From assembly GCA_050692055.1 (NCBI GenBank), contig JBOGTC010000132.1:1-32237 (forward strand): a stretch of 32,237 bases of DNA. Direction: 5' to 3'. Under the pieces are notes generated by a model. The model did not search any database. It was not told the DNA's origin and saw nothing but the letters and a program-made list of their open reading frames with translations. The stretch's first letter is position 1. Each line of letters opens with the position of its first letter. Positions 16,959 to 24,660 of this stretch are shown here, one piece after another. The position numbers were made by a program, and so were the translations under genes. The DNA comes from JBOGTC01 sp050692055 (GTDB taxonomy: Bacteria; Chloroflexota; Limnocylindria; QHBO01).

Positions 16959-17680
16959 GGCCCGACGTCTTTCTGTGGCACGTTCGCGTTGATATCGGCT
17001 ATGGCTGGCTGAGCCTGAAGGAGCTGGACGACCTCTGCTTCGTCAAACTCAGCATCGCCAATCTCCTCATACACAGTACGCACGAACTGGAGATCGGCAG
17101 GGGTGTCGACCGTCCATCGCATGTGGCTCAAATTGGTCCCGCGCTTCACGGAGCACAACTGGAAACGTTGCGGACGCCGCCATACGAATGGCGTTACATG
17201 TTCGCGCTCCGGCTGCTCGTTGGCTTCTGCGGCCGCAGTTCGAAGCGCCTTGGTGGAGACCACTTCCGTGTCGAGCCCCCGCGGATAGGACCGCTCCAAA
17301 GTATTCGAGGCGTAATCGCATGTGCCAGTGCGAAAGGCGCGCACCACCGCTGTGGAGACTACTGGCGAAAGCAGCGGGCAGTCCGCCGTTATTCGGACGA
17401 CGCCGTCTGGATCATCGGCCTGAATGGCGGTGATGTACCGATCCAGCACATCGGTCGCCGACCCACGGGCGACCCTGACATCGGCCTGTCGCAAGGCGTT
17501 CTGGAGGAGGTCGTCTTCAGGCAGATCGGGGATCGCCACCAGGATGTCGGAGATGCCGACAATGCGGGCGGCGCGTTGAACAACATGCATGATCAATGGG
17601 CGCCCTGCGACATCCGCGAGAACTTTGCCCGGAAGGCGCGTCGAACCCATGCGCGCCTGGATGACGACCAAGATGTCCAT
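16955..17680 (-). CDS. SpsF-type cytidylyltransferase, probable CMP-pseudaminic acid synthetase
   Basis: 241-residue nucleotidyltransferase that probably activates pseudaminic acid with CTP to CMP-Pse, releasing pyrophosphate. Seen: ILVVIQARMGSTRLPGKVL (3-21, nucleotide-binding loop), ITADCPLLSP (metal-binding Asp), RGLDTEVVS, REHVTPFVWRR and MRWTVDTPADLQFV. These are closer to the SpsF/acylneuraminate cytidylyltransferase family than to classical PseF of epsilonproteobacteria, but the position between pseC and pseG makes the role likely. The ATG at 17680 gives the family N-terminus; the 96 codons upstream in frame are Cys/Arg-rich and overlap pseC. It starts 14 bases after pseC and ends in a TTGA overlap with pseG. 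Confidence 0.85.
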   Translation of the reverse strand: MDILVVIQARMGSTRLPGKVLADVAGRPLIMHVVQRAARIVGISDILVAIPDLPEDDLLQNALRQADVRVARGSATDVLDRYITAIQADDPDGVVRITADCPLLSPVVSTAVVRAFRTGTCDYASNTLERSYPRGLDTEVVSTKALRTAAAEANEQPEREHVTPFVWRRPQRFQLCSVKRGTNLSHMRWTVDTPADLQFVRTVYEEIGDAEFDEAEVVQLLQAQPAIADINANVPQKDVGP

Positions 17681-17694
17681 CCTGCGGCTCGAGG

Positions 17695-18840
17695 TCAGGC
17701 CGGTTCGTTTGCCAGTGATCGGACCCCATCGATGACAACATCCACCTCCGCATCGCTCATTCGCGGGAAGATCGGGAGCGAAACAGCTCGGGCGTAAAAG
17801 TCCTCGGCCACTGGGCAGAGCCCCGGCGAAAAACCAAGTCGACGGTAATACGGGTGCCGATAGACCGGCACATAGTGCACCTGAACACCGATCCCGAGCT
17901 CGTGAAGACGTTCGAACATCCCGCGTCGCCGGCGTGCATGTCGAACGCGGATCACGAAGAGATGCCAACCCGGCTCGACGCCCTCGAGAACGCTCGGCAG
18001 CTCAAGCGATGAGAGGTCGGCGAATGCCTCGAGGTACCGCGCCGCAATCGCGCGCCGCCGACCGATGAACTGATCCAGGTGGCGCAGCTGACTGCGGCCC
18101 AGCGCTGCCTGGAGGTCGGTCATGCGGTAGTTGAACCCGAGCTCCTGCATCTCGTAGAACCACGGTCCTTCGCTGCGCTCCATGATGTCTGGGTCACGGG
18201 TGATGCCATGCGTCCGGAACCGGGCGGCCCTGTCCGCCAGCTCCTGGTCGTCGGTGAGGACCGCGCCTCCTTCCGCCGTGGTGATGGGCTTCACCGGGTG
18301 GAAGCTGAGCTCGCTCGCATCGCACAGCGTGCCCACTCGCCGGCCGTGGTACTTGGCACCCAGTGAGTGGGCGGCGTCGGCCAGGAGGCCGATGTTGCGC
18401 GCGTCGGCGACGCGCTGAAGCTCGTCGTAATCGGCAGGATGGCCGGCGTAATCGACGGCAACGATGAACCGCGTGCGCTCATTGATCTGCGCCTCAGCGG
18501 CCTCGGGGTCAAGGTTCCCCGTGGCGGGATCCACGTCCGCGAACCGCACGCGCGCTCCCAGATAGAGTGCCGCGTTCGCCGTCGCGGCGAACGTCAGCGG
18601 CGAGGTCACGATCTCGTCTCCCGGCTGGAGGCCTGCGCCGAAGTACATCGCGTGCAGCGCGGACGTGCCAGAGTTCATGACCACCGCGCGCCCGGCGCCC
18701 GTGATCGATTGCAGGGCCTCCTCGAAGGCACCGACGGCGGGGCCTGTGGTCAGGTAGTCGCTGCACAGCGCGTCAACGACCGCAGCGACGTCCGCTTCGT
18801 CGACCCACTGCCGACCGTACGGGATGAGGCGCTCAGCCAC
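17695..18840 (-). CDS. pseC: UDP-4-amino-4,6-dideoxy-N-acetyl-L-altrosamine transaminase
   Basis: PLP aminotransferase of the DegT/DnrJ/EryC1 family; it aminates the 4-keto sugar made by PseB, using glutamate. In 381 residues: IPYGRQWVDEADVAAVV, YLTTGPAVGAFEEAL, MNSGTSALHAMYFGAG (cofactor phosphate site), FAATANAALYLGA, the PLP-ring Asp155 in LLADAAHSLGAKY and the Schiff-base Lys184 in FHPVKPITTAEGG, then FNYRMTDLQAALG and VQVHYVPVYRHPYY. The FHPVKPITTAEGG wording is typical of PseC. The start is a GTG at 18840 that overlaps the pseB stop by 8 bases. It belongs to the same transcript as pseB. Confidence 0.92.
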   Translation of the reverse strand: MAERLIPYGRQWVDEADVAAVVDALCSDYLTTGPAVGAFEEALQSITGAGRAVVMNSGTSALHAMYFGAGLQPGDEIVTSPLTFAATANAALYLGARVRFADVDPATGNLDPEAAEAQINERTRFIVAVDYAGHPADYDELQRVADARNIGLLADAAHSLGAKYHGRRVGTLCDASELSFHPVKPITTAEGGAVLTDDQELADRAARFRTHGITRDPDIMERSEGPWFYEMQELGFNYRMTDLQAALGRSQLRHLDQFIGRRRAIAARYLEAFADLSSLELPSVLEGVEPGWHLFVIRVRHARRRRGMFERLHELGIGVQVHYVPVYRHPYYRRLGFSPGLCPVAEDFYARAVSLPIFPRMSDAEVDVVIDGVRSLANEPA

Positions 18841-19807
18841 TTCCGATCATGGCGCTCAGCTGCTTCACGGTGAGCCATTGCTGGTTCGTATTGCTGGAGT
18901 ACGAGAAGTCGTCAGGCACGCCGTTGCCGTTGAGCTGCTGCTGCGGCCACCACTCCATCTCCGGCTGGATGACGTAGTAGTCCCCCATGTCGACGGTCCG
19001 CCGCGAGTCGGGCGTGCTGATCATCTCCTCGTGCAGCTTCTCGCCCGGGCGGATCCCGACGTACTCGAGGGTCGCCTTCGGCGCCATCGCCATGGCCAGG
19101 TCAATCACCCGCATGCTCGGGATCTTGGGCACGAACAGCTCCCCACCGTGCATTCGCAGCAGCGAGTCCATGACGAAGAGGACGCCCTGCTCGAGCGTGA
19201 TCCAGAAACGCGTCATGCGCTCGTCGGTGATCGGAAGCACGCCGGACGGCGCCAGCTGTCGGAAGAGGGGGACCACGCTGCCACGGCTTCCGACCACGTT
19301 GCCATATCGAACCACCGAGAATCGCGTCTTCAGCCCACCTGCGTAGGCGTTACCCGCCACGAACAGCTTGTCGCTGACTAGCTTGGTCGCGCCGTACAGG
19401 TTGATGGGGCTGCACGCCTTGTCCGTGCTGAGCGCCACGACGCGCTCGACTCCCTGCTCGATGGCCGCCTCGATCACGTTCTGGGCGCCGTGGACATTGG
19501 TCTTGACAGCCTCGAACGGGTTGTACTCGGCGGCAGGTACCTGCTTCAGGGCGGCGGAATGGATCACAAAGTTGACGTCGTGGAAGGCTCGGTACAGACG
19601 CTGATAGTCACGAACGTCACCGATGAAGTAGCGCAGCCGCTCGTCGGCGGGAAACAGCTGCTGCATCTCGTACTGCTTGAGTTCGTCGCGTGAAAAGACG
19701 ATGAGCCGCCGCGCGCTGGTCTTCTCCAGCGCGGTCTTGACAAAGGCCTTCCCGAACGAGCCGGTCCCGCCAGTGACGAGAATCGTCTTTCCGTCGAAGA
19801 TGGACAT
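18833..19807 (-). CDS. pseB: UDP-N-acetylglucosamine 4,6-dehydratase (inverting)
   Basis: First step of pseudaminic acid synthesis: dehydrates UDP-GlcNAc and inverts C5. 324-residue short-chain dehydrogenase of the FlaA1/PseB type: NAD(P) loop TGGTGSFGKAF (12-22), SRDELKQYEMQQ, FIGDVRDYQRL, SAALKQVPAAEYNPFEAVKT, the catalytic group ALSTDKACSPINLYGATK with Asp129, Lys130 and Tyr138 at the spacing known from Helicobacter FlaA1, and IRPGEKLHEEMIS. The start is the ATG at 19807 with GAGGGAG about 4 bases upstream. It is the first gene after an 84-base gap and probably the start of a subtranscript that also covers pseC, the cytidylyltransferase, pseG/H and pseI. Confidence 0.94.
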   Translation of the reverse strand: MSIFDGKTILVTGGTGSFGKAFVKTALEKTSARRLIVFSRDELKQYEMQQLFPADERLRYFIGDVRDYQRLYRAFHDVNFVIHSAALKQVPAAEYNPFEAVKTNVHGAQNVIEAAIEQGVERVVALSTDKACSPINLYGATKLVSDKLFVAGNAYAGGLKTRFSVVRYGNVVGSRGSVVPLFRQLAPSGVLPITDERMTRFWITLEQGVLFVMDSLLRMHGGELFVPKIPSMRVIDLAMAMAPKATLEYVGIRPGEKLHEEMISTPDSRRTVDMGDYYVIQPEMEWWPQQQLNGNGVPDDFSYSSNTNQQWLTVKQLSAMIGSG

Positions 19808-19891
19808 TCACTCCCTCAACCGATGGCGCGGTAAGCGCCACCCGCGTGGCATTCTAGGCCGCCATCACGCCAGAGCGTGAGCGCCAGCCGC
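19808..19891 (-). promoter_or_regulatory. Gap before pseB with a possible -10 element
   Basis: The only gap over 65 bases in the polysaccharide operon. On the minus strand TAGAAT (complement at 19851-19856) is a good -10 hexamer about 43 bases before the pseB ATG, but no clear -35 is seen. The inverted repeat ggcgc-ggtaa-gcgcc at about 19825-19839 could form a small hairpin in the leader. This may be an internal promoter separating pse expression from wecB. Confidence 0.35.
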
Positions 19892-21115
19892 TTACAACAC
19901 GGGGCCGACCACTTCGGCCCCTGGATAGAAGCGTGCTTGCTCATCCCACTGGATCAAGAAATCGTGCGTGATTGGCCGAACGAGCTGACCCGTGAGCGTG
20001 GGGCCATCGACGCGATCGAACACTTCTAGGTAGATGAGCTTGGCGCCGAGAAGCCGTCCGAGATAGAAGAAGGGCACCGCGATGGCTGCGCCCGTGGAAA
20101 CGATGTGCGTCGGTCGCTCGCGTGCGAGGATACGGCTCGCGAGAATGGTGTTCCGGACTAGGTTCACAAGGTTGCGGTTCGTCGGATGATGGCACCAGTA
20201 GGTGCGCTCACCATCAAGCGCGCTCGTCGCGTCAGCCGTGTCGAATGTGACCCAGAAGCGATCTTTCTCCTTCCACCAGTCTCGCAGCACGGTGAGCTGC
20301 ATCAGGTGGCCGCCGCTGCTGCATACGAGCGCGACGCGTGGTGACCGCTGGCTTCTCTTTCGCGTCCGCGCCCGCCTCGGGGGACGTGCAAGCACCTCGC
20401 GCCCGACCAGACCAACAAAGCGGGCGTTGTTGATGGTGTACCGGCGCAGCAGCCGGCGTGGCTCTTGCGCCAAGCGATACGCCCATTCCAGGCCCATCCG
20501 TTGCGCCCAGGGCGGAGCGCGTCTCACCCGACCAGCAAGTACATCGAAACTACCACCGACACCCACGGAGAAGGGCACGCCAGCGGCTCTTGCAGCTCCG
20601 ACGATGAACCGCTCTTTGCGCGGACTTGGCATGCCCACGAACATCAGGTCGGCGCCCGACGCACGCACCGCTGCCGCTACCTTGCGGTCATGCCGCGGTG
20701 AGAAGTACCCGTCACGAGATCCAGCGATCTTCACGCCCCGCGCCTCGAGCCGACGAGCAACCTCCGCTACCACTTCGGCCCGTGCCCCCACCAGGTACAC
20801 ACTCCACGCCTTTGCCGGGGCGCGTGCCAGCAGTTCCAGCATGAGGTCGATCCCGGTCACCCGCTCGTGCACCGGCGCACCGAAGAGTCGTGCGACCCAG
20901 ACGACCGACTGCCCATCGGGGCTAACGATGTCCGCAGAATCGAGGTCACGCGCGTAGTCCGGATTGGCCCGGGCTAGGACAACATTCGCCGCGTTCAAGC
21001 CAAGGTGCGTTCCAGGTCGGCCAACGGCGAGGCTCGCCTCCACTCGACTGATCGTTTCGTCCATCCCTATCGGATCGAGCGGCAATCCGAGGACCCGAAG
21101 GCGCCGGCGAGTCAC
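19892..21115 (-). CDS. GT26 (WecG/TagA/CpsF) glycosyltransferase fused to a PssD/Alg14-like domain
   Basis: 407 residues, two glycosyltransferase modules. The N-terminal module (about 1-240) is GT26, typically adding ManNAc or ManNAcA to undecaprenyl-PP-GlcNAc: NAANVVLARANPDYARDL, SPDGQSVVW with the putative catalytic Asp67, RVTGIDLMLELL, SRDGYFSP, FVGMPSPRKERF and GVGGSFDVLAGRVRRAP. A basic linker (about 244-259) leads to a PssD/Alg14-like module (260-407): VALVCSSGGHLMQL, VSTGAAIAVPFFYLG and LIYLEVFDRVDGPTLTG. PssD proteins bind the acceptor and recruit a PssE/Alg13 subunit, here probably the product of 10171-10659. The start is a GTG at 21115 with AGGGGG about 7 bases upstream overlapping the flippase stop. 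WecB, encoded two genes upstream, would supply UDP-ManNAc. Confidence 0.85.
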   Translation of the reverse strand: MTRRRLRVLGLPLDPIGMDETISRVEASLAVGRPGTHLGLNAANVVLARANPDYARDLDSADIVSPDGQSVVWVARLFGAPVHERVTGIDLMLELLARAPAKAWSVYLVGARAEVVAEVARRLEARGVKIAGSRDGYFSPRHDRKVAAAVRASGADLMFVGMPSPRKERFIVGAARAAGVPFSVGVGGSFDVLAGRVRRAPPWAQRMGLEWAYRLAQEPRRLLRRYTINNARFVGLVGREVLARPPRRARTRKRSQRSPRVALVCSSGGHLMQLTVLRDWWKEKDRFWVTFDTADATSALDGERTYWCHHPTNRNLVNLVRNTILASRILARERPTHIVSTGAAIAVPFFYLGRLLGAKLIYLEVFDRVDGPTLTGQLVRPITHDFLIQWDEQARFYPGAEVVGPVL

Positions 21116-21119
21116 GGTG

Positions 21120-22424
21120 TCACCCCCTGATACGGAACAGCCGCGCGAGAGTGAGCACGTCGCGTCTGCCGGGTATGAGGAGACGCAATCGCGCGCTGGT
21201 GATCGACCGAAAGGCGATGAGCAGCATGACGGCGCTGGCAGTGTATGCGACCAGCGAAGCTATTGCCGCTCCCTCGATTCCGAGTCTGGGGATCAGCAGC
21301 AGATCGAGGGCCACCGTGATCACCAGGGTCCCCACCATGGCGATCGAAACGAGACCCGGCCTGCCTCGCCCCTTGAGATCAGCGCTTAGGACGCGTGTGA
21401 GTGAGAGCGGGACCATCGCCACGGAGAGAACGCGCACCGCGCCGAGGGAACCCGCGTACTGTTGGCCGAACGCGACGGCGATGATTGGTTCGGCCAAGAT
21501 CGCGAGCAGTGCTGCTGCGAACAATACGCCGACCAGGCTGAGTCTGGCCGTACGCTCCGTAAGCTCAGTCGAGCTCTGGCTGCCGCCGGCAACGGCCGGA
21601 AAGATCAGCGATCCCGCTGCGTTCGCCGCCTGCGTGATGACTTCCGATAAGCGGACGGCAACAACGTAGAGACCGGCAGCGGCAAGATCGATGAAGATGG
21701 GGATGAGTAACAGGTCTAGCCGCAAGTTGAGGAACTGCACGATGTTCCCCGCCTGTCCCCGGAGGCCCGGCTGAAGGATGCCACCCACAAGGTCGGCGTG
21801 CCAACGCGGGCGCATGGTCGATGCACTGATCTCGTTGGCGAGCTGGCTCCACGTCGCGGCGATCAGGTAGCCGACGCCGGCGGCCAGCACGAAGGCCCAG
21901 TCATAAGGCCAGGCCACGAGCAGGATGCAGGTGGCGGCGAGCGTCGAGAGGGGCCGAACAAGCTCCGTGACGGTATACGCTCGGTTCCGGCCGAGGCCAA
22001 GCAGCACGGACCCCCCAAACTCGTAGCCGACGATGCCAACACCGACCGCAGCCGTTACAACCCACAAGTCAAGGCGGTTGGGCAGCTGAATCGCGGGTCC
22101 GATGGATGCGCCGACAGCGACGGCCACAACCGCAGCGGTGCCAGAACCGACGAGGGCTACCACGGATCCGGTCTGAAGGACGGCACCCCGGCGCGTGGGA
22201 TGACGCCCGAGCATCAAGATCGTCCCGATGTTGACGCCACCATTAGAAAGTAGCCCAGCCAGGGTCCCGATGGTCACTGCTATGCCCGCCGCGCCCAAGG
22301 CATCCGGATCGAGCAGACGAGCGCCAATCACGCCAACGGCGAAACCGCTGGCGAGCCCGAGCAGCCTGACGATAGTCAACGCCGCTATCGAGACGCCCAG
22401 CGATCGGCTTGGGACTCGGCTCAT
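21120..22424 (-). CDS. Polysaccharide flippase (Wzx/MATE-like)
   Basis: 434-residue membrane protein with about twelve to fourteen hydrophobic segments. It begins with VRLLGLASGFAVGVIGARLL, contains LNLRLDLLLIPIFIDLAAAG in the middle and a C-terminal polysaccharide-synthesis-type block (VLSVAMVPLSLTRVLSADLK, RLGIEGAAIASLVAYTASA). It likely translocates an undecaprenyl-linked oligosaccharide. The start is an ATG at 22424 in an ATGA overlap with the wecB stop; the stop is 4 bases before the GT26 fusion gene. It differs clearly from the flippase at 13134-14396 and so may serve a different glycan, perhaps the ManNAc-containing one. Confidence 0.82.
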   Translation of the reverse strand: MSRVPSRSLGVSIAALTIVRLLGLASGFAVGVIGARLLDPDALGAAGIAVTIGTLAGLLSNGGVNIGTILMLGRHPTRRGAVLQTGSVVALVGSGTAAVVAVAVGASIGPAIQLPNRLDLWVVTAAVGVGIVGYEFGGSVLLGLGRNRAYTVTELVRPLSTLAATCILLVAWPYDWAFVLAAGVGYLIAATWSQLANEISASTMRPRWHADLVGGILQPGLRGQAGNIVQFLNLRLDLLLIPIFIDLAAAGLYVVAVRLSEVITQAANAAGSLIFPAVAGGSQSSTELTERTARLSLVGVLFAAALLAILAEPIIAVAFGQQYAGSLGAVRVLSVAMVPLSLTRVLSADLKGRGRPGLVSIAMVGTLVITVALDLLLIPRLGIEGAAIASLVAYTASAVMLLIAFRSITSARLRLLIPGRRDVLTLARLFRIRG

Positions 22425-23530
22425 GCTTCCGAGTTGAGGACCTCTACGATGCGGCCTGCCGCTCGCCCGTCACCGTACAGCGCGCGCCCGACGGCAGCCA
22501 TAGCGTGGCGCGCGGCATGATCGACGAGAAGCTCGCGGGCCCCCTCAAGGATCGTTGTTTCGTCTGTGCCGACCAGCCGGACAGCGCCCGCCTCCACGCC
22601 TTCAGGACGTTCGGTCACGTCGCGGGTGACCATCACAGGCACCCCTAAGGTGGGCCCTTCCTCTTGTATGCCGCCGGAGTCCGTCACCGCCAGGGTCGCC
22701 TGGCTGAGGACCCGGATGAACGACGGATACTCAAGGGCCTGCACGACCAGGGCCCGCGGCTCATCGCGAAAGATCGTCTCAACCGGCTGGCGAGCGAGCG
22801 GATTGGGATGAGTGGCGAACACGAGCCGGTACTCTTGAAACTCCGAGAGCACGGTACGCAGTGCGCGGGCTACTCGCTCGATTCCACCATTCCATGATTC
22901 GCGCCGATGCGCGGTCGCGACGATGACAGGCCCTTTCGTCACGAACGATCGAAGCTGCTCTGGAAGCGGAACCGGCTCTTCCAAGATGTGCCGGACCGCA
23001 TCCACGACGGTATTCCCCGTGATGTGAACCCCCTCGGTGATGCCCTCCATTCGCAGGTTCTCGGCGGCCCCTTTGGTGGGGGCGAAATGCCACCGAGCGA
23101 GTTGGCTGGTCAGGCGGCGGTTCATCTCCTCTGGGAACGGGATCGTGATGTTGTGCGACCGAAGGCCGGCCTCCACGTGCGCTACCGGCGCGTCCGCGTG
23201 AAACGCAGCCAAGGACGCCCCGAGCGTGCTGCTGGTATCGCCTTGGACGACGACCGCACGGACCGCCGTTCGTTGAAGGAAGTCGCCTATGCCCGCGATG
23301 CTCGCCGAGAGCACGTAGTCCAGACTCTGCGCCTCGCGCATGAGATGCAGATCGTGATCGATGTTGATCCCGAACGGTCGAAGAACCTGGGCCACCATCT
23401 CTTCGTGCTGCCCGGTGGACAGCACCACCGTCGGCATCCTGCGACTCTTGAGCAGGAGGATCACCGGCGCCAATTTGATTGCCTCGGGTCGCGTGCCGAA
23501 GAGGACGGCTACGGGGCGGGGGTCAGCCAT
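22421..23530 (-). CDS. wecB: UDP-N-acetylglucosamine 2-epimerase (non-hydrolysing)
   Basis: Interconverts UDP-GlcNAc and UDP-ManNAc; feeds ManNAc into wall polymers. 369 residues of the GT-B-like epimerase fold: LFGTRPEAIKLAPV (10-23), STGQHEEMV, VVVQGDTSSTLG with Asp98, HVEAGLRSHN with Glu120, PFPEEMNRRLTSQLA, TGNTVVDAV, TAHRRESWNGG with His208, and TDSGGIQEEGPTLGVPVMVTR. Residues corresponding to the E. coli catalytic Asp95, Glu117, Glu131 and His213 are present. The start is an ATG at 23530. On the minus strand a CATACT hexamer ends 8 bases before this ATG, which would give an almost leaderless mRNA. It is the first gene of the long minus-strand locus and is divergent from the pyruvyltransferase gene. 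Confidence 0.94.
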   Translation of the reverse strand: MADPRPVAVLFGTRPEAIKLAPVILLLKSRRMPTVVLSTGQHEEMVAQVLRPFGINIDHDLHLMREAQSLDYVLSASIAGIGDFLQRTAVRAVVVQGDTSSTLGASLAAFHADAPVAHVEAGLRSHNITIPFPEEMNRRLTSQLARWHFAPTKGAAENLRMEGITEGVHITGNTVVDAVRHILEEPVPLPEQLRSFVTKGPVIVATAHRRESWNGGIERVARALRTVLSEFQEYRLVFATHPNPLARQPVETIFRDEPRALVVQALEYPSFIRVLSQATLAVTDSGGIQEEGPTLGVPVMVTRDVTERPEGVEAGAVRLVGTDETTILEGARELLVDHAARHAMAAVGRALYGDGRAAGRIVEVLNSEA

Positions 23531-23577
23531 GTCCGCGTAGTATGCCCGCCGATGCGCAACAGGACGGCGGCCAGGTG
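23531..23577. promoter_or_regulatory. Short divergent intergenic region, wecB / pyruvyltransferase
   Basis: Only 47 bases separate two divergent starts, so promoters must overlap or lie inside the genes. CATACT on the minus strand (complement at 23539-23544) is a candidate -10 for wecB, and TAGTAT on the plus strand (23538-23543) overlaps it as a candidate -10 for the pyruvyltransferase. No -35 is evident for either. Overlapping -10 elements would make the two transcripts compete. Confidence 0.35.
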
Positions 23578-24660
23578 ATGACTCGCTCAGCGGCCGTCGC
23601 TCTCGGGTACCAGGGGTTCGGCAATGTCGGCGACGAAGCGATCCTGGCCGGCATCGAGGAGCTGCTGCGCGAGACCCCGCTGGATGTCCGCTGCGTCATC
23701 GCCGGCGACCGCGCACCCGTGGCGGCGTTCTCCACCGCTGACCGCGTGACCCAGCGACGGCTCCTGCCGTCCCTTGCGGCGGCGCGTGCCCTGCGCCGAG
23801 CGTCCGTGCTCCTCGTCTCCGGCGGCGGCTTGATCCACGATCACTGGCCGATCGTGATCCCGCGCTACCTGGCCTGGACGATCACGGCTCGCCTGCTGGG
23901 CCTGCGCGTGGCGTGGGTCGGCGTGGGCGTCGGGCCGGTCCGACGAAGCTGGGCCCGATGGCTGGCCGCAATGACGGTCCGCCTGGCCCACGTCGTCACC
24001 GTCCGGGACCAGGCCTCCGCGCAGCTGGTCCTGGCCCTCGTCCCCGCGAGTCGCGTCGCGGTCGTGCCCGACCCGGCGTTCTTCCTGCGGCAGCCATTGC
24101 CGTCGGCAAGCAGGTCCGGAACCGCGATCATCGTCCGACCGCCGGTTCCCGCCGATGCACGCCGTGCCCCCGTGCTCGCGGCCGCGCTGGCGTCCCTGGC
24201 GGCACGACGTACGAGCGAGGGGCGGCCGGTGACGATTCTGAGCATGGAGGCCGCCCACGACGACGCGTTCGCCTCGGAGGTCGCGGATCTGGCCGCTGCG
24301 GGCGGTGCCGCGCGACCGAAGCTCGAACGGCTGCCGCTCGAGCCCGCGGCCGCGCTCGCTCGACTGGCCACGTTCGAGGAGGCGGTGAGCGTGCGGCTCC
24401 ACGGCCTCATCCTCTGCGCGCTGGCCGGCACGCCATGCGTGCCGATCGCCTACGACGACAAGGTCGCCGGGACCGCGGTCCAGCTCGGGCTTGCCAAGGT
24501 GGCCGTACCGCTCGCGCAAGCTACCGGCGAGCTGCTCGCCGAACGGCTGGCGCAGGCCGCGAGCGGAGTGATGCGCGCGACCGTCGGCCAGGCCGTCGAG
24601 CGCCTGCGGGGCGAGGCGCCACGCGTTCGCGAGCTCATCGCGGCGGTGGCCGATGTCTGA
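23578..24660 (+). CDS. csaB: CsaB-like polysaccharide pyruvyltransferase
   Basis: Family that puts a ketal-linked pyruvate, from phosphoenolpyruvate, on a sugar of a wall polysaccharide (ManNAc in CsaB systems); pyruvylated polymer is bound by SLH domains. 360 residues of the PF04230 type: VALGYQGFGNVGDEAILAGI (about 6-25), SGGGLIHDHWP, WVGVGVGPVRRSW, VVTVRDQASAQLV, VPDPAFFL, VSVRLHGLILCALAGTPC with the His of the C-terminal site, and IAYDDKVAGTAVQLG. The start is the ATG at 23578 (GTG 23575 is equally possible); the frame reaches 23479 but only by overlapping wecB. The stop overlaps the next gene by 8 bases. SLH-repeat proteins encoded 15-18 kb away are possible beneficiaries. Confidence 0.88.
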   Translation: MTRSAAVALGYQGFGNVGDEAILAGIEELLRETPLDVRCVIAGDRAPVAAFSTADRVTQRRLLPSLAAARALRRASVLLVSGGGLIHDHWPIVIPRYLAWTITARLLGLRVAWVGVGVGPVRRSWARWLAAMTVRLAHVVTVRDQASAQLVLALVPASRVAVVPDPAFFLRQPLPSASRSGTAIIVRPPVPADARRAPVLAAALASLAARRTSEGRPVTILSMEAAHDDAFASEVADLAAAGGAARPKLERLPLEPAAALARLATFEEAVSVRLHGLILCALAGTPCVPIAYDDKVAGTAVQLGLAKVAVPLAQATGELLAERLAQAASGVMRATVGQAVERLRGEAPRVRELIAAVADV

